Positions 46,158 through 57,873 of a stretch of DNA of 64,000 bases are shown piece by piece (within the stretch, counting starts at the first letter, position 1; each line of letters opens with the position of its first letter). The DNA is from Ophioceras dolichostomum. Lineage: Eukaryota; Ascomycota; Sordariomycetes; Magnaporthales; Ophioceraceae. Made by a program: the position numbers and the translations under genes. The stretch covers positions 1-64,000 of the forward strand of contig PYST01000057.1 of NCBI GenBank assembly GCA_003049485.1. The letters run 5' to 3'. The notes beneath the pieces were generated by a model that worked only from the letters and a program-made list of their open reading frames with translations, was not told the DNA's origin and made no database searches.

Positions 46158-48466
46158 ATGGAGAACACGACCATGAACGCCCCTGGCGCAGATCCCCTTG
46201 CTGCCGCCCTTTCCTTCCATGAAGATCTCACCATCTTCGCCCGGAAGTCCACCGTCAAGCCAACTCTCGTCACAATACCCACCGAGCTTCTCCTGGATAT
46301 CGTGGACCTCCTCGACGGCGTCAATGACATCAGCGCCCTCTCCAGAGTGAACTCCAAGTTCCACTGGATGTGCTTCGACCGCGTCTTTGACGCAGGCCTG
46401 CAGGCCCGAATCGATCATCGTTACAGCGTCCCCGAGAACGCCTACTCGGACCTTTTCTACCATGCGGTCAGGTTCGACTCCGTTGATATCATCCGATATA
46501 TGATCAGCAAGGCCTCAACCTTCGATCTCACAACGTAAGTCACACCCCACTCCCCAACAGTATCCCTCGAATGGAACAATGAGGTGTGATGGAGAGAGAC
46601 CAGGGGTCAAAGAGGTGCTGTGCTGACGTGCAACTTCAACCAACCAGCATCATCCCGGAGCCGCTCCTCGACAAGTTCACCTTCTTCCACCTCGCCCTGG
46701 TCGCCGACGCTCCCAAGGTCGCGGCCCGGCTCCGGAAGCACGGGGCCAAGGCCCGTGTGACCGTCGGGCCCGGCTACCCGGACCTGACCCCCCTCGCGCG
46801 GTCCATCGCCGGATGGCCGCAGGACATCAACAAAGCGCTCCGCATCGCCTGCAGCATCGGGCTGCCGAGGGTGGTCAGGGCCCTGCTCGAGCAGGGCGCG
46901 GACGCGAACACGGCAAGCGACTACGGCGAGCCGGCCCTGCACGCGGCGCTGGCGAAGCGGGTCCCCTGGCACCGGCCGGCCAAGTTCCTCCTCGTCAAGC
47001 TGCTGATCCTCGACGGCTACGACGGCGGGGAGGAGACAGAGGAGCGCATCTGGCGCTCCAAGGTCGTCCAAACCGCGGCCGCGCTGGTCGAGTTCGGGGC
47101 GGACCCGGCCGTCCGCGACCAGAAGTCAAGGGTCCACTGGTGCACGCACAAGTGCTGGCGCTCTGTCGACTGCAACCATCCCGGCCAGACCGCGCTCCAC
47201 TTGGCCGCTTCGGCCGGCAACCTGGAGGCGCTCGAGCTCCTCGTCGGCAAGGGTGCAGACCCGTCCGCGGCCAACGGGGGCGGCTACACGCCTCTGTACT
47301 CGGCGATCTCGCAAGGCCACCTGCAAGCCAGCGAGTTCCTGCTGAGCAGCAGCAGCCAAGAAGAGCCGCGGGCGGCGAACCCCCGCGTCAACGAGGATGA
47401 GGGCACCACGGCCCTCCACGCCGCCTGCCGGTTCGCCTTCCCGCGGCTGGTGGAGGTGCTGCTGGAGAGGGCCGGCGCGGACCCGAACGTCCTCGACAAC
47501 CGCGGGCTGACGCCCGTGCACGAGTTGCTGGGCCAGGCCCGCATCGACGGCGAGGAGGACGTCCTCAAGACCCTGACCCTCCTCTCCGGGGCGGGGGCCG
47601 ACCCGTCGTTCTCGACGGACCCCGTCGACCCCCGGGAGCTGGCGAAGGGTCACACGTTCCAGTGCGTCCGCGACGTGTTCGAGCCGGCCAGGGGCTCGAT
47701 CACGTACGAGGAGCTGGAGGCCACGGACGCGTTGTACAACGCTCCGAGGCCGACGTGGCAGCCGTCACCGTGGCCGAGCAACCGCCCGCCGGAGCAGCCG
47801 GAGTACGCCTGGGGCGAGGCCCGCCGACGGGGGGACGAGGACGTCCACTATCCCGTCCTGGGACAGGAGCCGCCGAAGCCGCCGCAGCCGCCGCGCCAGG
47901 GCAAGGAGAGGAGGAAGGGGAAGGGGGAGGAGGAGGGTAGGCGCCGGCAGAGCAAACCCCCCACCGTCGCGTCGTCGACGGCTCCGCGGCCGACGTCGTA
48001 TACCTGGAGGACGACGGAGGACTGGGTGCTGCAACAGCAACAGCAGCAGCAGGCCAATGCTGCCTCTGCTGCTGGCGCCAGCGCCAGCACCAGCACCAGC
48101 ACCAGCGCCGCACCACCGCAAGATCATCGTCGCGCCAGCGGCCCCCAGACGAGCCAGCAGCCGCCGCCCCTCATCGACCTAGATGACGATGAAGATCAAG
48201 CAGCTCTAAGTCAGGATCAGGGGCAGAAAGGAAGGAGCAGCAAGCCGCCTGCCGTCCCTGCCGTACCCCAGACTCGGGGACAGGCCGTCGCCCAAGCGTC
48301 AGCGCAGGCCTGGCAGACGTTCTCGACAAAGAACCGCCCTTCTGGTCTCGGCGGTGTGGGCGCCACGACCTCCCCCACGCCTTCAGCGGCCTATGGTGGT
48401 AGTGGTAGAGGTGGTGGCTCTTATGCAACCGCCGCCGCCGCCGCCGCTCCTCCGGCGTCGAGGCCG

Positions 48467-48497
<31 letters not shown>

Positions 48498-48598
48498 AGG
48501 CAACGCAGACTCAGCAGGGCGGTGAGCAGGGCGGCGGTGCCGGTCGTGGCCGTGGCCGTGGACGTGGCAAGCCTCGCTATGTGCCGCTGCCCCTGTGA
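46158..48598 (+). CDS. F-box and ankyrin-repeat protein
   Basis: Two exons (46158-46534, 46648-48598) join as AC|C to give 775 aa. An F-box-like motif is at residues 38-75 (LVTIPTELLLDIVDLLDGVN...LSRVNSKFHW). About seven ankyrin-type repeats follow between residues 125 and 440, including RVVRALLEQGADANTASDYG, GQTALHLAASAGNLEALELL and TTALHAACRFAFPRLVEVLL. The C-terminal 300 residues are low-complexity: Pro/Gln-rich, Ala/Ser runs, an Asn run and a final GRGRGRGRGK. F-box proteins recruit substrates to SCF ubiquitin ligases, and the ankyrin region would be the substrate-binding part. No specific target can be inferred. The leader is the pyrimidine-rich repeat array. Its ankyrin units are diverged, unlike those at the left end of the window, so the two loci are not recent copies. 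Confidence 0.87.
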
Positions 48599-50108
48599 AT
48601 CAACGGTGACGACCCTGAGCGAGCGAGCGAGAGCCAGCCATCCACTTTGTCTGGCCGTGTCTGTGGTTTCCTTTCCAGTCCCTTCCTCATGACTTAGATG
48701 GGATCTATCTCCCTCCGGAACGACCGAGCATGACCTAGGATCATCGTCACCTGCTCTGATATATGGATGGAACGATGGCCTCGCATGGGTGCGTGGATGG
48801 ATGACAAAAAAAGACGAAGACGGAGCGGATGGATGCATTACTAATTTGATGATGGGGTGGATGGGATCATGGTTCTTCATCATTGGAACCGCAAGGGGCT
48901 GGTCAGCACAACTACCGCCAACCAACAACCTCAACCCTCCCCTGCCGGCTGTTCCTCCCTATCTGGATGGATACATGACCATGCCTGGCTACGTCTGTAT
49001 ACCTGACTGGCCGCCTACTTCTGGCGTTCTTGCCTATCCACCCGACATCATATGTCTGCCTATCTACCTACGAAAGGTGTGCATAGGGGAGAAGAATTCC
49101 ATCTATTGGGACGGATGCGGTGGAGGGACCGAAGGGTGGACGGACGATTTGGGTGCACTTCGGTTGCATTGTGGCTATTTTCCTTTTTTCTTTTCTTCCC
49201 GCTTTGCTCTTTCTGATATCAATACCCCAGACGCGCAGCGAGCGAGCGAGCCAGCGGGATATTTATTCTTGTTTCCTTCGTCTTATTTTTTTATCAACCG
49301 AGTTTATCGAGCCAGCTTAAACTAAAGAGAGGCGTCCGATAGACGATAATATGGTAGACACGGGGCTATCTTAGATAGATGCCTTGTGCGTGTCCTGAAC
49401 CGTCTTCTCTTTGGTTTTCAAGGGGTGTTCCTTTGCCTGGGTGCGTGCGTGCCACCAGCACCCCCAAGGACGACGGCCGGTCGCCTCCATCTGAGGAGAA
49501 CGTGTAAATGCAGAGAAACACACGCCATTGGGTATCAAAATCTTCGCTATCTACTTAGCTTGGCCGGCCGCTACCGAATGGCTGAACTAGTTTACACCTC
49601 AGGGGGCTCGGTAGTCGCAGTCACGCGGCCAGGCCGCTTTGTGGGTTTTTATCTACCCTCTTCTCATGGCTTTTTTCTTATCCCGTTTGGTAGAATATGC
49701 AGACGGAAAGGGGAGAGATCTTGGGAGCGAGGCCCCAAGCAAGCACATACCGTTTTAGCCTTCAGTGATGGGTGTGGAGGTCGTTCTGCGAATTTGATGA
49801 TTCCTGGGAACAGGACTGTGATCGACGATCGACGACAGAATTCGCCGCCCCGAAATGGCATTGAACAGGGAGAAGAAATTCCTGTCGATGGCTTCTGGGT
49901 GGCTTCTGTCCCAGCCCATACCACGAATTCGTTGGGGAGTAGATTCGTACATCATTACCTCACCCCGTGGTTTGACTAAAGGTGAGGGTTTTTACGGGGA
50001 AACGCCCGCCGAAGTGAAGACGGTGCTGGCTGTATGCACGAGCAAGAAGATCCACGGCGCTCAAAAGGTATGTTCGAACATCTCGAGGCTGCTCACTCCT
50101 CGCCGTCG
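48599..50108. other. Convergent intergenic region
   Basis: This holds the 3' flanks of the F-box gene and the HTH gene. ATGGATGG-type simple sequence lies at 48760-48870 and GAGCGAGC repeats near 48619 and 49229. No catalytic transposase remnant was seen next to the HTH gene. Confidence 0.55.
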
Positions 50109-50904
50109 TCAGATCGAATCCCATCCGGTCCGAAACACGTCGAGAAAACCCGTGTCGGAATCGGAATCAGAATGCTGCTGCCTATCAGCACTTCCGGCAC
50201 CAGCAGTCGTCGTCTCCGCCTCCTTCTCGCTCTCCTGCTCCTCTCCGTCGTCGGAGAGGCACATCAGCTGCTCTTCGGTCAGGTCCTCGTCGGGGATTTG
50301 CTCATCCAGCATGCTCTCGGCGGCAGGCGGGGGCAGGTGAGACAGCGACACCAGTACCAGGGGCGGGTCTTGGTCTCGCTGCTGCTGCTGGGCGACGCTG
50401 CTTGCCTGCTCCAGGCCTTTAGCGGACGTCCTGCGCGACAGCGTGGCCAGGCTGATGGACACGCCGTACTCCTGGAGGAGCCAATTCTGCTTGTCGAGGA
50501 GAGACATTCCGGGGTTGTCGTTGGCCACGTCAGTCAGTTGCTAGAGAGATGAATCGATCAGCTTTCGGTTTTTTTATTTGCAGTGTTGGTTCAATACCGC
50601 GTTGTTCAGGGGGGTTTCACGGGGTGTCCCTTGGCTAAGGTAGGTTGGAAGGTATGCTCTTCTCTCATTCCAGTGTTTGCAACGTACAACATACCTTTAC
50701 CATGTGTGGCTGGAGCTTAGTGTTGAGATGACTCTGAGCCGGAGTCGGAAACGGGTGGCCGGGTTGAATGTACCATTTCTTGTACTGGTAGACGGCCTTG
50801 AGGCCAACTGACTGAAGCTTGGAGATCTCCTCGCATGAGTAGCGTCCATCGACGAGCATGGAGTAGATCACCGTCTTCTTTTTGAAGCTGAGGGGCCGTC
50901 CCAT
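50109..50904 (-). CDS. Transposase-type helix-turn-helix protein without a DDE domain
   Basis: Two exons (50904-50695, 50540-50109) join as AAG|CAA to give 213 aa. An in-frame ATG at 50973 would add 23 residues. The first part (MGRPLSFKKKTVIYSMLVDG, EEISKLQSVGLKAVYQYKKW) resembles the first HTH of fungal Tc1/mariner-type transposases. After the splice, QLTDVANDNPGMSLLDKQNW and LLQEYGVSISLATLSRRTSA resemble the second HTH (pattern KPGLYLDEM...EEFGVxVSxSTISR). The chain then turns Gln-rich and very acidic (DEQIPDEDLTEEQL, EEQESEKEAE) and stops. No catalytic DDE region follows. It could be a truncated element or a domesticated DNA-binding protein. The intron removes an in-frame stop, and both HTH halves are free of nonsense codons. 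Function unknown. Confidence 0.68.
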
Positions 50905-51425
50905 TGCGGCGGGAGCTCGATCTGTGTGCACAGGGCTGTCGTTGATGAAATGAAGAGACGAAAAAAGCGACACTTAAAAAAAACGATCCTGGTGAAACGC
51001 GAGGAGAACGAATACAAGGTAATGCTCAAAACGATCTTGAATGGAATGAAAAGGACCAGGATATCTCCTCCATAATGATGCTGAATCGTGTGTAAGTGAC
51101 TCGTCAATTGGCTGGCTGCCGATGGTTGCAGCTGTGTTGAGGCTTGAGCAAGGTGAGACCCTCGTGGATCCCTGCAACCTTGAAGGTCCACTCTCTTCAG
51201 CTCTTCAGAGCAAGCTCAAGTGGATCCCCCGGCGCGAAATCCCCTTATTACATCATCCGAGCAAATCCCGTCAAATTCTCGAGGCCCCGAAGTTCGGGGG
51301 AGCGAATATCTTCAGCGCCATTAGTAACTGCCAGCCAGCCAGTCAGGTCGTGCAGTTTCTCTTAAGACTCTGTTCTTTCAAGGCTGTATATACTGCATAC
51401 TGCGGCAACGCAGAGAACAAGCACA
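50905..51425. other. Divergent intergenic region
   Basis: About 500 nt between the HTH gene and GRX5 hold both promoters. A ATATACTGCATACTGC stretch lies about 40 nt before the GRX5 start. No gene was recognised. Confidence 0.55.
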
Positions 51426-52000
51426 ATGGCCAGTCGAATCCTATCACAAGTACGTGAAATCCCCCTCTTGCTCATCCTCAGGCCGCCATGGCTTGGAAAT
51501 CTAAAGACTGGAACTCCGTTTTATCAACGGCCGCGCCGTTTCGCCCAAGATACTTAAGTACATTCGGTAACTAACCCGTTGAACTCGCACCGGCTTTCGT
51601 TCTTTCCGGTCCTTCCAGAGCCTCCTCCGCCTAGCCGCCCGGCCAACCACAGCCATGGCCGCCGCTCGTCGCGCAACAACAACACCGTTCCTCTCGTCGT
51701 CACCAGCTGCCGCCATTGCTGCTGCTACAAGGCCGTCCCTCCACCCATCTCTGATCCTCCGCCGGCTCCTGTCCGACGACATGCGCAAGTCGATCGATAA
51801 CGCCGTCGCCTCCGCGCCGGTGGTGCTCTTCATGAAGGGCACGCCCGAGACGCCCCAGTGCGGCTTCTCGCGCGCGAGCATCCAGATCCTCAGCATGCAG
51901 GGCGTCGACCCGGCCAAGTTCGCCGCGTTCAACGTCCTGGAGGACCCGAGCCTCAGGGAAGGTTAGTACTATTGACTAAAGCTGTTGAGCTTAGGAGGGA

Positions 52001-52033
<33 letters not shown>

Positions 52034-52400
52034 CACGCCACAACTTCCAAGATGGATGGAATAATGAAGTCACTCTGTTTGGGAGCTGCAAACTGTGCAC
52101 GATCTACTCAGCTATTCAGAAAGAGTGGTCGAGAGGCAGATTCTCGGAACGATTTCTTTTTTTGCTAATTTGTCCTTGGTGGCGAGGAGGAAAACAGGCA
52201 TCAAGGAGTACTCAGAGTGGCCCACCATCCCGCAGCTGTACGTCGACAAGGAGTTCATTGGCGGCTGCGACATACTCGTCTCGATGCACCAGAACGGCGA
52301 CCTGGCGCGCATGCTGGCCGAGAAGGGCGTCCTCGCCCCGACGACGACGACGACGTCTTCGGAATCGGAATCGGACTCCGAGTCATCATCGAAATCATGA
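51426..52400 (+). CDS. GRX5: Monothiol glutaredoxin Grx5, mitochondrial
   Basis: Three exons (51426-51449, 51619-51961, 52198-52400) give 189 aa. Grx5 transfers [2Fe-2S] clusters from the Isu scaffold in the mitochondrial matrix. The monothiol motif CGFS is at about residues 89-92 in [17 protein letters not shown]. Glutathione-contact blocks [20 protein letters not shown] follow, with TIP and GGCD. I chose the ATG at 51426 because its context (CACAATGGC) is ideal. Splicing CAA|GTACGT...CCAG|AGC keeps frame and creates an Arg/Leu/Ser-rich presequence ([20 protein letters not shown]). The internal ATG at 51655 also gives a plausible 169-aa protein with a shorter presequence. The second intron (236 nt) contains an (AG)n run. 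The C-terminus is an unusual Thr/Ser/Glu tail ([19 protein letters not shown]). Confidence 0.92.
52001..52024 (+). repeat. (AG)n microsatellite in the second GRX5 intron
   Basis: An uninterrupted AG run of about 24 nt, followed by a further interrupted stretch, within the 236-nt intron. Confidence 0.9.
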
Positions 52401-52943
52401 ACGCACACGCACGCGCACTTGGACGTAAGATACGATAATGATATGGCCCGTCATCCCCTACTACCTAGCACACTCGCTACCTTGGGAGGTCAGTAGTCGG
52501 CACACGTACGTACACGCCGGTGTGTATTTTGGAGGAGGGGAAGGAAGGATAGCATCTTTTGCTATGGACGGCTATGGGTGTAGCTTCGGGGCTGCGCAAA
52601 ACGCTGGCGGAGAGAATGCCCGGTCTCACTTGTACAAAATCTAGAGTTGCCGCTTTTTGCTTCTTCGCATCCCGTTCCTCGTAGAATTCCCCTCCACGGA
52701 GGCGGCCGGGTCATGCCACCGGCGATCGTTGGGCTGTAACGGCGTTTTCCCCTCCTGTGCATCTCCCTATGTACCTACCCGATTATCTACCTATGTACCT
52801 ACCCTATTTGTCGGGAACGTGCTTTCGGCCACAACATACAGCTAGCTGCCATCGGACAGGAGACCCGGCGTTCTTATTCAGAAAAAAAAACTCGCTTCGG
52901 GGGGAGGGAGTCAGTACGCTTATCTGCCTCCTACCCCCCCTTC
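52401..52943. other. Convergent intergenic region
   Basis: This holds the GRX5 and GGT 3' flanks. Repeated TACCTA/TACCTACC motifs occur at 52769-52806. No gene was recognised. Confidence 0.55.
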
Positions 52944-53937
52944 TCACACCGGATACGCCGCGCCGTCGCCCCTCGGATCGCTGCCGGCAGACCACACGGC
53001 CGTCCCATCCACAGAGTCGACCGTGTACCTGATGATCTGGCCCCTGCCGAACTGGGCCCTGCCCGGGCCCGCGACGAGCTCGACCCTGTGGCCCAGCCGC
53101 CTCAGTCCCTCGACCGCCTCGCTCGACATGCCCTCCTCGACCGCCACGGCGCGGTCGTATACATCTCCATCCTCCGGCATCCCCGCGCCGATGCACACCC
53201 GCGGCGCGTCCAGCGCCTGCTGCGGGCTCAAACCGCCGACGATCTGGCCCAGCAGGGTCTGCACATGGCCCTGCGGCTGCATGAACCCTCCCATGACGCC
53301 GAACACGCTGTGCAGCGACCCGTCGCTCGCGTTGGTGACCAGGCCGGGTATGATGGTGTGGTACGGCCTCTTGCGGGGCTCCAGGGCGTTGGGGTGAGCC
53401 GAATCCAGGCTGAAGTTGCTGCCCCGGTTCTGCAGCGTGAAGCCGCAGCCCCTCGGGATGATGCAGGTGCCGAACCCGGAGTAGTTGGAGTTGATGAACG
53501 AGATGGCGTTCCCCTGCGAATCGGAGCAGCAGAAGTACACCGTGTCGCCGCTGCTGAGGGCGGGCGAGGCGAAGGGGTCGCCGTGGCGGAGGATGTCGGA
53601 TGCGCGCGACGGGTCGAAGAGCTTCGCGCGCTGGGCGAGGTAGGGCCTGGAGATGAGCTCGGCGGAGGGGACGCGCACGACGTTGGGATCCGTCACGTAC
53701 CACGAGGCGTCGGCGAAGGCGATGCGGAGGGCCTCGATGATGACGTGCAGGTAGGGCGCCGTGTTGAAGTCTTCCGGCGTGAAGCGCGGGATCGTCCCCG
53801 CGGTCTCGAGCTCCTGGATGATGCCCAGCGCCATGAGCGCCACGATGCCCTGTCCGTTTGGCGGGTGCTCCCAGACCTCGACGCCACCGCCGCCGCCTTC
53901 TGGAGAGTCGGCGGCGACAGCAGTAGCAGCAGCAGCA

Positions 53938-53969
<32 letters not shown>

Positions 53970-55101
53970 CTGTCCGGTGAACCTCAGCGAGATGGGCTCG
54001 ACCGGCTCGCTGCCTCGCTCGAGGTGGTCTGCCAGGTCGGCGAGTTCCAGATGGCCCCCCTGGTCGCGGCAGACCTTGACAAGCTCCTCCGCGATCCTAC
54101 CGGTGTAGAAGCCCCTCTTGCCCTCGGTCGCTAGCGTGCGGAACGTGCGTGCCAGGTTCGGCAGCTTGATGATGTCGCCCGCCTCGGGGGCGCGGAGGCC
54201 GTCTGCGGCCTTCGGGTCCGCTTTCAGCATCTCTGCGAAGTTGGGCGACGCCCGGCGCATGCGCTTTTCGGATCCTTTCCACTGGATTGTATCCCAACAA
54301 AGGTCGGTCAGCGGTGATCATAATTTACAGGCTTGTTTGTACGCCGTCCCGTGTGCTGTCCGTCTTGGAAAGGGTTTTTCAATTCTCATACAGCACGTGA
54401 TGTTATTTCGGAGACTGGGAAGCCCTTTTCGCCCAGCTCGATCGCCGGAGCTAGGATCTGCGAGAGGCTCAGCTTCCCGCTCCCGAATCGCTCGACGGTA
54501 TCCGCCCAGCCCGCAGCTGCGCCGGGGACAGTCACGGCGTGGACGCTGGAGAGGGGTATCTTTGCGTTCTTGTCGCCGTCCTTGCTTAGCCCGAGGCTCG
54601 CCCGGATCGTCTCGAGCGTGCACTTGCCTCCTGACCGGCCGGAGCCGTTCAGGGCCGAGACCTTACCCGTCGAGGCGTCGTAATACAGGCAGAACATATC
54701 GCCGCCAATTCCAGTTGAACAGGGCTCCGTCATGTTCATGCCGGCCGCTGCGGAAGCCTGTTAGCTGCCGCAAGCCAGTCAACGCATTGACAGGAGCAAG
54801 GATAGTAAGTGCCCGGGTAGGGCAGGCTGACTTACCGACTGCCACGGCGGCATCCTGAACAAAGAAGGTCCTTGTCAGTCTGCTTGTCCTTCTGATGTAT
54901 TGTAAGGGTTCTCTCTGTCAACGGTACTGTACTCACAGCAGCGTTACCGCCTGCGTTCAGAATATCGATGCCGCATTTTGCCGCGAGTGGCTGCGTGCAT
55001 GCTACAATGCCCTTGGTGCTGTGGACCACGCTTCTTCGGCTGGGAAACTTGGATAAGACCTGGGAAGGCGGTGGGAAGATCGAGGGCGTGGTGAGAGGCA
55101 T
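52944..55101 (-). CDS. Gamma-glutamyltransferase family protein, YwrD type
   Basis: Four exons (55101-54937, 54854-54836, 54747-54392, 54281-52944) give 625 aa. GGT-family N-terminal nucleophile hydrolases cleave gamma-glutamyl amides such as glutathione after autoprocessing. Family blocks are [40 protein letters not shown] (assembled across two introns), [35 protein letters not shown] and ALDAPRV. The candidate nucleophile is the Thr in [12 protein letters not shown] (about residue 427), as in bacterial YwrD. The 19-nt second exon is required to restore DAAVAV. A poly-Ala run of about 14 residues (near 286-299) encoded by GCC/GCN repeats sits before the cleavage site. No signal peptide is seen, unlike classical secreted or vacuolar GGT, so an intracellular location is more likely. 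Substrate unknown. Confidence 0.9.
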
Positions 55102-56225
55102 CTTGAAGACAATATGATGCTGTTTTATCCAACAAAGCACCACTCGTACATAGGTGGCTCCAGTTGAAAGCTATCAGGTTGCTGGGCTATATTGAGATCT
55201 AGAGACTGCCGGCTTGCAGATCTTATTATAAAGAGTCGAATCCGAGAGGGGATGGATGTTCCACCACCAGGGACCTAGAAGTCTGGGAAACGATGCATGC
55301 AACGGTCAATTTTATTTACTCCGTGGTAGGGGTTCAGGGAGAGTTTTTCGGCAGATGCACGCGCGTTATGACGCACCTTTGGCCGAGCCCTTCATGCTTG
55401 CTCCATATCCCGGCAAATGCAGCCATCCCGTGTGCTCTCCTCCCTTCCGGAGACGGAGCGGGGCTGGAGAGCCCCTCAGCTCAAGTCAACATCATTTCTC
55501 CACACACACGTTCCCCTTGCCCGTGTATGTGGATAGCTTCGGTGCCTTTTCCGAAGCGAGACAGAACGAGAGCCGGACATAGGTAGAGGCACGAAGGCAC
55601 GCAAAGCATGCCGAAAGGTGGAAGACGTTTGAAATTCCAAGCTGCTTGCGCCTGAAAGGCGAAGAAAGTCGTTGGTGGTTTCACGCCAGTTGTGTGAAAC
55701 AGGGGACGGAGAGAGGGAGTGAGTGATGAGGTTCGTTCTGTTCAGGCCTGCCCGTGAACGCCCGGGATCGTCAGTCTGATATGGCTAAGGATGTTCACCA
55801 ACTTCGAATAAATAAGCAGGGGACTGGAACCCGCCTTGTGCGTGGTAATACGTACAATGTTGCAAGGCGCGACAAGGCGCGACTGTAGGACGGTGCAGTC
55901 ATGCTGGCTCGGCGGTGCCCTGGAGGTCCAATCGCAGGGCAAGCATTCGTTGACATGCTGATCAGCACCACCACTAACTCGAGAAAACGCACCAACACAG
56001 GTAAATGGCTTTGGGGGAGAGCAATTTCTCACTAGCCTTCATTTGAGAAATTCCCATCCATTGCCACTCAATTGCTCGTCTTGTTTAGATTTGGAAGGCC
56101 GTAGGGCAAGAAGAGCGGGTTGAGGGTGGAGCACGGGCCACAACGGAGCCCCGCCCGCCCTTTATAAGCCAACCAGCCGAGCACAATCGTCATCCAAGCG
56201 TATCCAGAAAACGCGAAATCGGTCA
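55102..56225. other. Intergenic region upstream of GGT
   Basis: No gene was recognised. It holds the GGT promoter and the left flank of the tRNA gene. Confidence 0.55.
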
Positions 56226-56297
56226 GCTCACGTGGTGTAGCGGTTAGCATTGTTGCCTTCCAAGCAACAGATTCGGGTTCGACTCCCGACGTGAGCA
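56226..56297 (+). tRNA. tRNA-Gly (anticodon UCC)
   Basis: 72 nt without an intron. The acceptor stem GCTCACG (56226-56232) pairs perfectly with CGTGAGC (56290-56296), followed by discriminator A. The D-arm contains AGCGGTTAGCA (A-box region). The anticodon stem GTTGC/GCAAC encloses the loop CTTCCAA with anticodon TCC at 56259-56261. The T-arm TCGGG-TTCGACT-CCCGA gives a good B box. A T-rich stretch follows about 13 nt downstream and can serve as the RNA polymerase III terminator. It decodes GGA (and GGG by wobble). Confidence 0.97.
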
Positions 56298-57873
56298 AAC
56301 AATCGCACCTTTCTTTTTTCTGTTTTTTTTCGACTGACTGCCTTTGTGTTCCCAGCATCCTCACAATCGCATTTTTGCTTACTGTTTTTTTTGTTTTTTT
56401 TCCCTCTGCTTAGTTGGGTGCCTAATAGCAATCGATCTTAGATTTCCGAATGCGCTTCGAATGCGGGCCGTGGATGGGACGGAGGGGATGAGGGGGAAGG
56501 CAGGACGGGCAGAGAAAGTTGTGGCGAGATCGATTGCCTCCCATCTTCCCGACCTCCACTCCGTCCCGAACGTGCCGAACATGCCGAATGAGTGATTGTG
56601 TATTTCGTAATGACATCAAGGGCATGGCGGGGTTGTCCGGGTCGTCGTCCGTCGATCGGAAAGGGGAGATCACGCTTGCGTCACAGACATTTCGCATCGC
56701 AACATGGGACTTGGGTGCTACTGAGCTGGTTGCTGGACTGTGCTGGACGTTGGTGGCCCACCACATGCGAGATCGAGGACACCGTCCTGCACCGCAGTGT
56801 ATTGCACTGCACGGCCGCCCGCCCGTCCGCGCGCCCGCCGGTTGGAGCCCTTGTCGTCGGCGGCGTCGTGATACGTCCCTAGGTGGGTCTGCATTTCGCA
56901 GGACACACATCTCACATGTTGGATGCTCGTTCCCGCCCGCTCGGTGATAACGAGCTCAGTTCGACCGCCGGTCCAGGCCTAGCTCGGCGGTCTCGCGCAA
57001 GTAGTAATGTTCCTTAGGTGGAGGCCAGGTACGACTTGCTAGGCACCTCCTAGGTTGGGGAACGAACGCAAGTCCCCAAGAGGGAGGAGGAATAGCAGGA
57101 TGGTCAACTTCGGTTTCAAAAGGAATGTGGGTATTTGCTTTCAGTTTACAAATAAGAGAGATGACCTCTAGACCCGAGAGATGGATCGAAACAAGGAAAA
57201 GAAAAAAGAGGTGGAAAAACAACAAGAGAGGAATGTAAGAAAATGCAAAAGGAGTGTGTGTACGTTAAAAGTCTGCTTCGTATGCCAATCGTGGCCCCAT
57301 GTCCCATCTGTCCATCTGTCTCTGTCTCTTCCTCTTTCTACTTGCTCGCCACGCCCATGCCACAGAAGCTAGGTAGCTTCTGCTGCTGCTGCTACTGCCG
57401 CTATTGTCAATGTCAAAGCAAGAAAAATAACCAGTCCCTGTGATCGGGGCTGTACCGTAAAAAAAAAAACCAACCCGTTGTTTCCCCCTTGTTGAATAAC
57501 GCCCCGTGCTTCTGCTTGTAGTGAAATCCCTTCTTGATGATGATTCTTTTTTTGTTGATTTTCTATATGTTTTACTTCGTTGTTCAGACCAAACCGATCA
57601 GTCAATCAGTCGGTCAACCTCCCCAAAAAGAAAGAAGATGATGGTCTTTCTTAGTGACAGGAAGAATGGGGGGAGGAGAGAGGGTGGAGCGAGTCACACC
57701 CTTTCCCTCGCCACCGTCCAAAATTCTCTCGGGTCCCGTTCCACTCCTCCTTTCTACTGCAGATTCGACTTTGTTCCTCGAGGTGAAGAACAAGGCCAGT
57801 AGAACACGGACGACGGCGACCGCCGCGGCGATGCCGTTGCCGATAGTGGCGTTGCGAGGCAGTAGCGTGTCGT
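56298..57873. other. Intergenic region between tRNA-Gly and the DUF7728 gene
   Basis: T-rich runs at 56309-56331 and 56381-56403 lie just after the tRNA. The rest holds the 3' flank of the minus-strand DUF7728 gene. No gene was recognised. Confidence 0.55.
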
